Positions 9,676 to 17,533 of a stretch of DNA of 49,742 nucleotides are shown here, in pieces (position 1 is the stretch's first letter; each line of letters starts with the position of its first letter). A program made the position numbers and the translations under genes. Under the pieces are notes generated by a model. It searched no databases and was not told the DNA's origin. It saw nothing but the letters and a program-made list of their open reading frames with translations. This stretch comes from an uncultured Planktomarina sp. (lineage in GTDB: Bacteria > Pseudomonadota > Alphaproteobacteria > Rhodobacterales > Rhodobacteraceae): positions 1 to 49,742 of the forward strand of contig CAJWTH010000004.1 in NCBI GenBank assembly GCA_913047725.1. Reading direction: 5' to 3'.

Positions 9676-9714
9676 TGTAGGCTAATCAACTTTTACTCCA
9701 TTCATTAGCCTGCA
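9676..9714. terminator. shared convergent hairpin between folC and zapE
   Basis: An 11-bp inverted repeat (TGTAGGCTAAT at 9676-9686, ATTAGCCTGCA at 9704-9714, one G-U pair) encloses a 17-nt loop. It lies 13 nt past the folC stop, and its right half runs into the last codons of zapE. On the plus strand it is followed by TTTCCC, a weak U-tract. It could stop transcripts from both sides. The long loop and poor U-tracts keep confidence moderate. Confidence 0.4.
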
Positions 9715-10750
9715 TTTCCCGAAGTCTTGAGGCAGTTCGTTCGAACTCAAAGCTACCCACCCCCTCAAAATATAATTCTTCCGGGGCAGCATCAGCAGAG
9801 GCTATGAAACCTATCCGAGCTTCATACACGGAGTCTATTAAAGTAACAAAACGTTTAGCTTCACTAGAATTATCGCGGCCCAATATTGGAATATCATCGA
9901 GCATAAGAACTTTAACTTCATTAACCAGCGCCAGATAATCTGCTGCACCAAGTGGCTGACCACAGAGTTCTGAAAACGAAATGCGTGCAATACCATTTCT
10001 AAGATTTGGTATTTGAACCTCACGAGATTTAACCTTCAAGGTAAATTTTTGACCCGGTCCCCCAGCTAATTCCAGCCAAATATTATCCATAGCCTTTGTT
10101 GCCTCTAATCCAAGGGGGCTAAAATAAATTTTCTGTGCAGACATCCTATTTTGTCTATAATCAGTTGGTGATGCCAATTCAGTCACCACCATTCTCTCCT
10201 GTAGTAAAGTGATAAAAGGCAAGAATAGCTGCCGATTTAGACCATTTTTGTACAGATCATTGGGGTGTCGGTTTGATGTTACAACTATCGCGATCCCAGC
10301 CGCAAAAAGTGCCTCAAACAACCGCCCTACCAACATTGCATCCGTAATATCTGTGATTTGCATTTCATCAAATGCAAGGCAAGAAATTCCCTCGGCCATT
10401 TCTTGGGCAACAGGTTGGATCGCATCCTTAGTTCCTTGTGACTTAGCTTGGGCAATTCCTGCGTGTACCTCTTGCATAAAGGCATGAAAATGCACCCGCC
10501 GTACCGCCTCACTTGAGCTGCGAGCAAGCATGTCCATTAGCATAGATTTACCACGTCCAACGCCACCCCAGAGATACAAACCTTTTGGTCCAGGCCCTGC
10601 TTTTCGAAACCAACTCCTCTTTCGTGGCGCGGTTAAAGCCATTCGTACCCGTTCTAATTCCGGCAAGACAGATTCCTGGGCATCGTCAGGCTGCAAATCT
10701 CCAGCTAAAATCGCATTAGAATAAGTGGTAATTAAGTCCATACAATTCAC
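9686..10750 (-). CDS. zapE: cell division AFG1-like ATPase ZapE
   Basis: AAA-type ATPase of the AFG1/ZapE family, which associates with the division ring in E. coli and with protein quality control in mitochondria. 354 residues. Walker A is GGVGRGKS at residues 62-69 and Walker B is CLAFDEMQI with D128/E129. TSNRHPNDLYKNGLNR is the characteristic family motif (sensor region). The first possible codon is a GTG at 10750 with AAAGG only 3 nt upstream; an ATG three codons later (10741) is the main alternative. It is a single gene on the minus strand, convergent with folC. Upstream is the gap that holds the MFS remnant, on the opposite strand. Confidence 0.94.
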   Translation of the reverse strand: MNCMDLITTYSNAILAGDLQPDDAQESVLPELERVRMALTAPRKRSWFRKAGPGPKGLYLWGGVGRGKSMLMDMLARSSSEAVRRVHFHAFMQEVHAGIAQAKSQGTKDAIQPVAQEMAEGISCLAFDEMQITDITDAMLVGRLFEALFAAGIAIVVTSNRHPNDLYKNGLNRQLFLPFITLLQERMVVTELASPTDYRQNRMSAQKIYFSPLGLEATKAMDNIWLELAGGPGQKFTLKVKSREVQIPNLRNGIARISFSELCGQPLGAADYLALVNEVKVLMLDDIPILGRDNSSEAKRFVTLIDSVYEARIGFIASADAAPEELYFEGVGSFEFERTASRLREMQANEWSKS

Positions 10751-10888
10751 TTACCTTTACAATATTACATGTGCAAATGATCTATTTTTAAAAGAATAAA
10801 TCTTGGCTGAAAGACGCATCTTAAATAAATTTTAGAATTTAAAATTTAAATGCTTGCGTACTAAACATGATTATTTAGGTTTCTGGAT

Positions 10889-11113
10889 ATGAAACAAGCT
10901 GCACTTTTTAGCCCTGTCTTAGTTACAGGCCGCATTATCATTATGCTTAGCTTTGCCCTCCGCACTACTTTCTGGGTTTTTCAAATTCCTTGGTGTATGG
11001 CTGGATCGAAAGTTGTATGAAATCTACGGTACCTACTCAGCTGTTTGGCAGGTCGGCGTCGGCGTTGCGCAATCGTACACTTACCGATCAAGGAAAGAGT
11101 ACTCCTCTGTTAA
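10889..11113 (+). pseudogene. remnant of an MFS transporter gene, internally deleted and frameshifted
   Basis: Between zapE and the dehalogenase gene three short stretches in two frames read like the two ends of one major facilitator protein. An ATG at 10889 begins VTGRIIIMLSFALR followed by FWVFQIP, typical of a first membrane helix, and this frame stops at 11018. From about 10980, one frame over, the DNA reads FLGVWLDRKLYEIYGTYSAV, the usual entry to the last helix. From 11072, back in the first frame, it reads AIVHLPIKERVLLC and stops at 11111-11113; AxxHLPIKE is a familiar MFS C-terminal ending. The middle of the protein, roughly 300 residues, is missing. The two ends meet at ATTCCTTGG, where both readings overlap. 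It cannot encode a working transporter. The identification is my translation plus family recall. Confidence 0.8.
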
Positions 11114-11139
11114 GTCAAAAACATAACCTGTTAGATAAT

Positions 11140-11145
11140 TATAAT
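11140..11145 (+). promoter_or_regulatory. possible -10 element (TATAAT) for the dehalogenase gene
   Basis: A perfect TATAAT lies 47 nt before the ATG at 11193 and after the end of the MFS remnant. No good -35 box is visible at the usual spacing, so this is a weak prediction. If real, the enzyme gene has its own promoter and no longer depends on one upstream of the broken transporter. Confidence 0.3.
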
Positions 11146-11192
11146 GGACTGATTATTTTTTCTGTAATCCAGAATTTAGCAAGGCAAAACAA

Positions 11193-14100
11193 ATGAATGT
11201 TCGTATATTTTCAACACGGAAACGTCCTTTCCATCTAGGACCATTCCCTAGTGAAAAACTGGTGCGCGCAGAGGAAGCGGTGGATTTGTCTAATGTGCCA
11301 AAAATGAAACCAGTTAGTTTCACGCTCCAAGCCGCACCAGAATCCTTAGTAAATGCGATGGCCGATTATCAGGCGATGTTGGACGCAATCCGTGATGGAT
11401 TAATCAACAAAGAAATAGGAAATTGCCCAGAAGATCTGCAGGAGCGCGCACGCCATATTAAATCTTTTGCATATTTTCAGGACGCACCAATGGCAGGCAT
11501 TGGCTTATTTGATAAAACTATGTTGTTAAACGAGCCAATTCGTAACCCTGAGATTGATAGATTAGCTGAAGAACTAAAGTACAAGCAAACCAAAACGCTT
11601 GCTTCGGGCATTGACGTAATTATGGCTGATCTGAAAGAAAGCATGGTCGCGCCACCACGCACTATTGATGCGCATACACATACTATCACGCTCCTATATG
11701 ACTATCACCGTGATCCAACTATCGACGAACCTGGTTACGACTGGATTACAGATGCGCAACCGCAACGGGCTTCTTTACTTGGTGCTGAAACAGCAATTAT
11801 TATAGCAGGCTATCTTCGTGTTCTTGGTTATGACGCTAAAGCCCACACATGTTCATCTAGCGATGTAGATTTAAATAAGTTAGCGGTCTCAACAGGACTA
11901 GCATCAGTTGAGAATGGTAAATTGGTCAACCCATTCGTGGGTAGTCGGTTTCAAATTTCAGCCGTCACCACAAATTTTGAAATGACCACTGACAAACCAC
12001 TCGTGACATTAGGAGAACAGCCCACGTCTTTGACCAGAGGGCTATCATGGAAGTTTGGAAAAGATAGTCCAAAAAATGCAATTACTTTGGATCCCTATGT
12101 GAAACGAAAATATGCAGATGGGGCCTATCCTTTCGAGAAATTAAAGCGCGTTGATAAACCTACCACGCTGATAGATGAAAGCCGTATCGCCAGAGTTCCC
12201 AAACGTACTGATATGTTTGCGCGCTCCCAATTTGGTGACATGGGTAAGGCAAATCAACAAGCAGCCACTAATGGCCACTTCGCCCAGAAAGCGCCAATGA
12301 GCCGCGCCGTCCGAAGGCCATTGGGTGCATTCGTTCTATTACAAGATGGTGTTAAGGCTGACACAATTAGTGATATGTCCAAAGATAAACAAAGAAATGC
12401 TGATGGAATAAAAGCTGCGTGCTATTTCTTAGGCTTGGATGCTGTTGGTCTTTCACGTTGCCCTGATTGGGCTTGGTACAGTCACGATGCGTTGGGTGAC
12501 CCTATTAATCCAACCCATGATAACGCAATAACCATGGTTGTCGACCAGGGCTTTGACACTACTGAAGGATCATCTGGTGATGACTGGATTTCAGTAACAC
12601 AGTCAATGCGAGCATATCTTAGGTGCTCGCTTTTGGGAGGTGTTATTGCAAAACAAATTCGAAATTTAGGGTATTCAGCTCGCGTGCACTCCAGTCTAGA
12701 TGGTGAAGTTTTACAGCCCCCTTTAGCTCTTTTGTCTGGCCTGGGAGAGGTTAGTAGAATTGGTGAGGTAATCGTTAATCCTTTTCTGGGACCTAGGCTA
12801 AAATCAGGAGTTGTTACAACTGATATGCCAATGACGCATGACAAACCAATCGATTTTGGCATGCAAGAATTTTGTGAATCTTGCAATAAATGCGCTCGTG
12901 AATGCCCCGCTGGAGCTATTACAGCAGGCCCAAAATTGATGTTTAATGGATACGAAATTTGGAAATCTGACAGCCAAAAATGTACATCTTACCGAATAAA
13001 TCAAAAGGGCGGCGCAATGTGTGGGCGTTGCATGAAAACTTGTCCTTGGAATATGGAAGGCCTGCAACATGAACGACCACTTCGCTGGATAGCTATGAAT
13101 GTACCATCCATGGCAGGTGTTCTAGCCAAAGCGGACGACCTACTTGGAAATGGAAAGATTAATCCAAAAAAACGTTGGTGGTGGGATATGGTCGCAAACG
13201 AACGCGGCGGGTTTGATATGGTTGATCAAGAAAAGGATCCTACTAATTGTCGTGAATTACAAACTGATTTAGACCTGAAATATGAGGATCAGACCCTAGC
13301 AGTCTATCCTGCCAACCTTGCACCACACCCTTGGCCTTTTCCATTTCCAATGGATAGAGAAAAAGGGATTGAAGCTTATCAAGCAATGATAACAGCAAAA
13401 GAGTATCAGGCTCGGATCGATCGTGGTGAAACCACTAATCTTGCCCATGAATATAGCAACGGCGGTGAAGCGCCAGTGATTAGAGTAGAAATCACAAAAG
13501 TCGAAAACATGACTTCTGATGTAACTAAATATGAGCTCAGTCCAATTGATGGCAAACCACTTCCCAAATGGAATGCGGGTGCTCACCTGGATGTAGTTGT
13601 GGCTCCTGAATTCTTCAGACAATATTCGATGTCAGGTGATCCTGCTGACCGAACAAAATATCAGATTGGGGTTCTGCGAGAGGACGAGGGACGAGGTGGA
13701 TCCAAGCTGATGCATCGAATTTTTACAAAAGGTCGTAAAATTTTTATATCCAAACCAATCAACCATTTTCCTTTGGCTGAAAATGCAACAAAACACATTC
13801 TTATGGGTGGAGGTATCGGTGTAACACCAATGATCGCATTCGCGCATGAATGCTATGCCAAGGGCCTGGAATTTGAATTTCACTATTCTGCGTCAAAACT
13901 GAAAAATGCTGGCTATTTAGAAGATCTCAAACAAGTACCTTGGGCGAACAAAGTCCAGCTTCACTTCTCAGACCAAGACACTCGAGCTGATCTTGACGCA
14001 CTCTTATCAGGATACACCGAAGGTTGGCATGTATATACCTGTGGACCAGAACGTTACATGATGTCCGTTATCGAGGCTTCCAGCCGACAAGGTTTTCCAG

Positions 14101-14423
14101 AAGAAGCGCAACATCTGGAATATTTTTCAGTGCCAGAACTGCCTGATTATGAAAACCATGCCTTCATACTTAAGCTGGCACAATCAGGAAAAGAGTTTCA
14201 TGTTCCAGCCAACAAGACAGCTACCGACGTACTTGCAAAAAATGGGATCCACATAGATCTAAAATGCTCTGATGGAATCTGTGGTGTATGCAAATGCCGC
14301 ATAGTTTCTGGCAAAGTCGAACACCGAGACTTTGTGCTGTCAAAAAAGCAACGTGAAAATAGCATAATTTTATGCCAAAGTAGGGCTGCAGATCCAGATG
14401 GTATTCTGGAGATAGATTTATGA
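11193..14423 (+). CDS. self-sufficient reductive dehalogenase-like protein (RdhA core fused to flavin / NAD(P)H / 2Fe-2S reductase)
   Basis: 1076 residues in one chain. Residues about 160-270 and 435-552 are two copies of the cobalamin-binding, nitroreductase-like RdhA domain: GYDWI/GDDWI, LGYDAKAHT/LGYSARVHS and LVNPFVGSR/IVNPFLGPR align in order. Only the second copy leads into the iron-sulfur region, where C561-C564-C567-C571 and C597-C610-C613-C617 form two 4Fe-4S motifs (CESCNKCARECP, CGRCMKTCP). From about 760 comes a ferredoxin-reductase module: flavin loop RQYSMS (809-814), nucleotide loop GGGIGVTPM (872-880), CGPERYM (950-956), and a plant-type 2Fe-2S domain with C1025, C1030, C1033 and C1061. 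There is no Tat signal and no rdhB neighbour. This is the architecture of catabolic oxygen-tolerant enzymes such as NpRdhA and BhbA, which remove halogen from aromatics using NAD(P)H. Substrate is unknown, and dehalogenation itself is inferred. Confidence 0.9.
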   Translation: MNVRIFSTRKRPFHLGPFPSEKLVRAEEAVDLSNVPKMKPVSFTLQAAPESLVNAMADYQAMLDAIRDGLINKEIGNCPEDLQERARHIKSFAYFQDAPMAGIGLFDKTMLLNEPIRNPEIDRLAEELKYKQTKTLASGIDVIMADLKESMVAPPRTIDAHTHTITLLYDYHRDPTIDEPGYDWITDAQPQRASLLGAETAIIIAGYLRVLGYDAKAHTCSSSDVDLNKLAVSTGLASVENGKLVNPFVGSRFQISAVTTNFEMTTDKPLVTLGEQPTSLTRGLSWKFGKDSPKNAITLDPYVKRKYADGAYPFEKLKRVDKPTTLIDESRIARVPKRTDMFARSQFGDMGKANQQAATNGHFAQKAPMSRAVRRPLGAFVLLQDGVKADTISDMSKDKQRNADGIKAACYFLGLDAVGLSRCPDWAWYSHDALGDPINPTHDNAITMVVDQGFDTTEGSSGDDWISVTQSMRAYLRCSLLGGVIAKQIRNLGYSARVHSSLDGEVLQPPLALLSGLGEVSRIGEVIVNPFLGPRLKSGVVTTDMPMTHDKPIDFGMQEFCESCNKCARECPAGAITAGPKLMFNGYEIWKSDSQKCTSYRINQKGGAMCGRCMKTCPWNMEGLQHERPLRWIAMNVPSMAGVLAKADDLLGNGKINPKKRWWWDMVANERGGFDMVDQEKDPTNCRELQTDLDLKYEDQTLAVYPANLAPHPWPFPFPMDREKGIEAYQAMITAKEYQARIDRGETTNLAHEYSNGGEAPVIRVEITKVENMTSDVTKYELSPIDGKPLPKWNAGAHLDVVVAPEFFRQYSMSGDPADRTKYQIGVLREDEGRGGSKLMHRIFTKGRKIFISKPINHFPLAENATKHILMGGGIGVTPMIAFAHECYAKGLEFEFHYSASKLKNAGYLEDLKQVPWANKVQLHFSDQDTRADLDALLSGYTEGWHVYTCGPERYMMSVIEASSRQGFPEEAQHLEYFSVPELPDYENHAFILKLAQSGKEFHVPANKTATDVLAKNGIHIDLKCSDGICGVCKCRIVSGKVEHRDFVLSKKQRENSIILCQSRAADPDGILEIDL

Positions 14424-14450
14424 GCTTTTAGGATATTCCGATATTTAGAC

Positions 14451-14467
14451 GAAAATACAATATTTTC
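14451..14467. terminator. small AT-rich hairpin in convergent gap
   Basis: GAAAATA (14451-14457) and TATTTTC (14461-14467) form a 7-bp stem with a CAA loop between the dehalogenase-like gene and the converging ornithine cyclodeaminase-like gene. It is the only dyad of note in this 77-nt gap. The stem is weak (two G-C pairs at most), so termination is only a suggestion. Confidence 0.25.
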
Positions 14468-14500
14468 CAAACGGGAACATTTACAGCTAAAAAAACTCCA

Positions 14501-15406
14501 CTAGCCCTGCCATTGATCCAAAACATAGCGGGCAGTCATCAAATCAAGATGTGCGCCGCCCCCATTTTTAAAAACGGTGATGTTATCAGGTTCAGATTTA
14601 AAAGATTTTAAATCATAGTAGTCAGCACGAATGTCTGCTCGAGAGATCGCTCCACTCTCCAACGGAATTTTTAGTTCACCTATATGATCTAATGTCGTGT
14701 CAAAACTATCTACAAACACCAATGATTTTTGAAGCGTTAAATCATCAGCCTCTCGCATATCAGGTCGATAGGAACCAATCATGTTTACGTGCTGGCCCGG
14801 CCTCAACCATGCGCCGTCCAAGATGGGATCAGTCGTCATTGTACAAGTAAGAATAATATCAGCCGCCCGCACTGCAGTTTCAAGATCAAGGGCAACTTCT
14901 GCACCAGTAGCTTTTGCAAAGGCATTTGCGGCAGCCTGACTGCGATTCCAGATTACAAAATGGGCTTGCGGAAAGCCTGTCCCAAATGCCTCAATCAAGG
15001 ATTTTCCAACCGTTCCAGCGCCAACAATTAAAATTTTCTTTGCAGAAGCTGGAGCCAATGCCAAAGCGGCCATCAGACTATCACCAGCCGTTTTCCATTT
15101 AGTAATTAGATGAAAGTCAATTACAGCTTCTAGCTGCCCATTAGCATCATCAAATAGCAGCACTCCACCATCGATCATAGGTTGTCCAAATTTAATATTG
15201 TTTGGAAATACCGTCGCAGTTTTTGTTAGTAGTCCCATGCCATCGATCCAAGCTGAACGACTAAGAAGAGTATCTGAACCTCGATACAAGAAAAGGTCCT
15301 CTATTTCTGCTTTAGCACGCTGATGGCCCTTTTTGAGATATTCCACTAATACAAGCCAATCTAGACCCACTTCACCCTCAGCGAAAGATATTAAGGCTGG
15401 TGTCAT
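14501..15406 (-). CDS. ornithine cyclodeaminase / mu-crystallin family protein
   Basis: 301 residues. The family landmarks are in order: KTATVFPNN (about 62-70), the WKTAGDSLMA stretch near residue 104 (usually RTAA), the dinucleotide-binding loop ILIVGAGTVGKSL, and MIGSYRPDMREAD in the second half. Members include ornithine cyclodeaminase, alanine dehydrogenase of archaea and delta-1-pyrroline-2-carboxylate reductase, and sequence alone does not separate them. The first codons overlap the stop of the HAD gene (ATGA), so it is translated with it, downstream of an EamA transporter. A role in amino-acid breakdown or proline-type cyclisation is plausible but not shown. Confidence 0.88.
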   Translation of the reverse strand: MTPALISFAEGEVGLDWLVLVEYLKKGHQRAKAEIEDLFLYRGSDTLLSRSAWIDGMGLLTKTATVFPNNIKFGQPMIDGGVLLFDDANGQLEAVIDFHLITKWKTAGDSLMAALALAPASAKKILIVGAGTVGKSLIEAFGTGFPQAHFVIWNRSQAAANAFAKATGAEVALDLETAVRAADIILTCTMTTDPILDGAWLRPGQHVNMIGSYRPDMREADDLTLQKSLVFVDSFDTTLDHIGELKIPLESGAISRADIRADYYDLKSFKSEPDNITVFKNGGGAHLDLMTARYVLDQWQG

Positions 15407-16023
15407 TGGGCTTGCTCAACACTAAGAAGGTTCACATCGACCAACCGATCGGCCCAACCCTGAGCACCTTCAAACAAGTGGGTCTGCCACCCGCGGCTTG
15501 CAGCCATAGCTATATTATCAGCTCGGTCATCAGTAAAAAGAAGTTTACTGGGTTCAATACCAGAATCGTGCTCTAGAATTTCATAAATCTCAGGGTCAGG
15601 CTTAATTACTCGCATCCGACCCGAAACATAATCTTGGTCAAACTCTTTTAAGAAATCATATTGGCTTTGGGCGTAAGCAAAACTTTCTATACCAAAATTA
15701 GTAAGTGAAAAGACTGTCACGCCTGCGGACCGAAGTGCCCTGAGCAAACGAACTGAATGCAAAATAGGTGGGGTCGCTAACTGGATCCAGTTGTCGTGCC
15801 AGTCCCGAATTTCTGCCCGCCATTCTGGATTAGATTCTGCTTCAGCATAAATCACATCACGGAAGCCTTCTCCTAAATCTATCCGATCATTCATGGCATG
15901 CAAATCAACCTCCGCAAACAGCCTACGTCTTTTGTCCTCACCTATTGTTCGATCAAAATAACGCTCTGGGTGCCACTCAAGCAGCACGTTTCCAATATCA
16001 AAGACAACAGCTTCTATTTTCAT
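15403..16023 (-). CDS. HAD-superfamily phosphatase, YihX-like
   Basis: 206 residues. All four HAD motifs are visible: motif I VFDIGNVL with nucleophile D9, motif II FSLTNFG, motif III lysine in RVIKPDPEIYE, and motif IV LLFTDDRADNI. In motif I the usual second Asp is Gly (DxGNV), the pattern of the YihX/epoxide-hydrolase-like subgroup; E. coli YihX acts on glucose-1-phosphate. The helical cap between motifs I and II fits the subclass I architecture. The substrate cannot be assigned. It is 23 nt downstream of the EamA gene and overlaps the cyclodeaminase-like gene by 4 nt, so the three probably form one operon. Confidence 0.88.
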   Translation of the reverse strand: MKIEAVVFDIGNVLLEWHPERYFDRTIGEDKRRRLFAEVDLHAMNDRIDLGEGFRDVIYAEAESNPEWRAEIRDWHDNWIQLATPPILHSVRLLRALRSAGVTVFSLTNFGIESFAYAQSQYDFLKEFDQDYVSGRMRVIKPDPEIYEILEHDSGIEPSKLLFTDDRADNIAMAASRGWQTHLFEGAQGWADRLVDVNLLSVEQAQ

Positions 16024-16046
16024 ATTTTAGCACCTTAGCTGCTCCG

Positions 16047-17000
16047 CTAACGCGGAGAATTGAGCGGCACAGCCCTTGGACGAGCGTTGACAGTCTCTCG
16101 CCAAACTATCACTAGCCCAGAGCCAAGCACCAGACTCATTCCTATCCATCCAAAAATATCAGGCCATTCTGAAAATATCAAATATCCAAGTATTGCAGCA
16201 TAAATCAGAGCAGTATATTCAAAAGGTGCAACTAAAGCAGCTTCAGCCACACGGTAAGCCTGCGCAATTGCAGCACCAGCCACAGTTATTCCTATACCAA
16301 TAAAAGCCATTATGCCAAAATCTATTCCAGTAGGCCATTGCCATGGACGGACCAAAAATTCGAGAGACCGATGGCCACTACCAGAAAAATTACCATCCCC
16401 AACAGATAAACCAATTATGGTTGAAACAATCAACATCGCTACTGGCGTATAAAACGTCAGTGTTAATAGGTTTTCATCAGGGCCAAGTTTTCTTGTTAAT
16501 ATATGAAAGGCTGCATAACATATCGCTGCCAAAACAGGTAAAATAGCAGTAATGTTAAATTCCTCTGTACCTGGCCTTACAACTAATAATACGCCGGTCA
16601 GACCAACAAGAATGGCAATCCAGCGCCAAACACCAACCACCTCTCCCAGAAAGATGACTGAGAAAATTGTTATTAAAAACGGTGCTACAAAGAATATCGA
16701 TACAACAGTCGCTAATGGCAAATCCGCCAACGCCGTGAAAAAAAATAAATTTGCGGCTACAACGAAGAGTGCACGCACCATGTGTAACTTCAGCCGCTTA
16801 GTGCGAAGCTGCTTATAGCCGCCAGCTAATGGTACTACGAAGACTAGTAATATTAGAAGAGAAACTATGGACCGTGTAAATACCACTTGGTGTAGCGCAT
16901 AATCATCTGCTAAAAATTTGACCAGCATATCGTTGATAGAAAAGATAAACGCGGCGAATAAGGCCCAGGCAGGGCCTGTGGAAGATTTTGGTTGATCCAT
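16047..17000 (-). CDS. EamA/DMT-family transporter
   Basis: 317 residues with about ten hydrophobic spans arranged as two homologous EamA halves: the first begins WALFAAFIFSINDMLVKFLA, and the second starts near residue 147 after the VLLVVRPG connector. DMT-family proteins of this type export or import small metabolites such as amino acids, purines or drugs; the substrate cannot be read. It leads a minus-strand run with the HAD and cyclodeaminase-like genes and follows yaiI by 94 nt, so read-through from the fghA-sthA-yaiI unit is possible. Confidence 0.92.
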   Translation of the reverse strand: MDQPKSSTGPAWALFAAFIFSINDMLVKFLADDYALHQVVFTRSIVSLLILLVFVVPLAGGYKQLRTKRLKLHMVRALFVVAANLFFFTALADLPLATVVSIFFVAPFLITIFSVIFLGEVVGVWRWIAILVGLTGVLLVVRPGTEEFNITAILPVLAAICYAAFHILTRKLGPDENLLTLTFYTPVAMLIVSTIIGLSVGDGNFSGSGHRSLEFLVRPWQWPTGIDFGIMAFIGIGITVAGAAIAQAYRVAEAALVAPFEYTALIYAAILGYLIFSEWPDIFGWIGMSLVLGSGLVIVWRETVNARPRAVPLNSPR

Positions 17001-17094
17001 AAATCAGCGCTAAAGCTATTGGTAAAAATCATCTTGCCCAAATACGACTTAGAAAATGGCGCAATTTCACTTAAAAATCTCTTCACTAAAAATA

Positions 17095-17529
17095 TTATTT
17101 TCTCAGTAGACGATCCAAAACACTTAGAAATCTGGAACGGTCAGATTTTGAGAAGCCCTTACCGCCACCTTGACGAAAAGGGTCGGCTGCTCTGAGGTCA
17201 TACATCAAGTCACGAGTAGCGAGCGCATTCCCAATATTTGTTTGCGTCAATGGCTCGCCATTAGGCTTCAGAACCCTCGCCCCAGCTTCAATAACCTTGG
17301 CAGCAAGTGGGATATCAGTAGTAATTACTACATCTCCTGAAGACGCCCTATCAGCTATCCACATGTCAGCTAAATCAGGTCCGGCATCAACAACAATAAG
17401 TTCAATCAATGGATTAGGAGACGGTCGAATACCACCATTACAAACCATTTTCACAGGGATCTTCAAACGAGTTGCGACCTGTTCTACTTCAGCCTTAACA
17501 GGGCAGGCATCCGCATCAACATAAATCAT
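17095..17529 (-). CDS. YaiI/YqxD family protein (DUF188)
   Basis: 144 residues, the typical length. It has the family opening [12 protein letters not shown], then [27 protein letters not shown] and the C-terminal [12 protein letters not shown]. The acidic residues in the first two motifs resemble the metal site of PIN/NYN-like nucleases, so an RNA or DNA nuclease activity has been suspected, but I know of no firm function. It starts 4 nt after sthA and closes that operon. Confidence 0.93.
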   Translation of the reverse strand: MIYVDADACPVKAEVEQVATRLKIPVKMVCNGGIRPSPNPLIELIVVDAGPDLADMWIADRASSGDVVITTDIPLAAKVIEAGARVLKPNGEPLTQTNIGNALATRDLMYDLRAADPFRQGGGKGFSKSDRSRFLSVLDRLLRK

Positions 17530-17533
17530 GATT

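Noticed and set aside
10990-11196. 68-codon plus-strand open frame upstream of the dehalogenase
   Set aside because: It is in a third frame across the MFS remnant; its translation resembles nothing, while the other two frames give MFS fragments.
12482-13070. Long minus-strand open frames within the dehalogenase gene
   Set aside because: Their translations have no family features, and the plus-strand frame is unambiguous.
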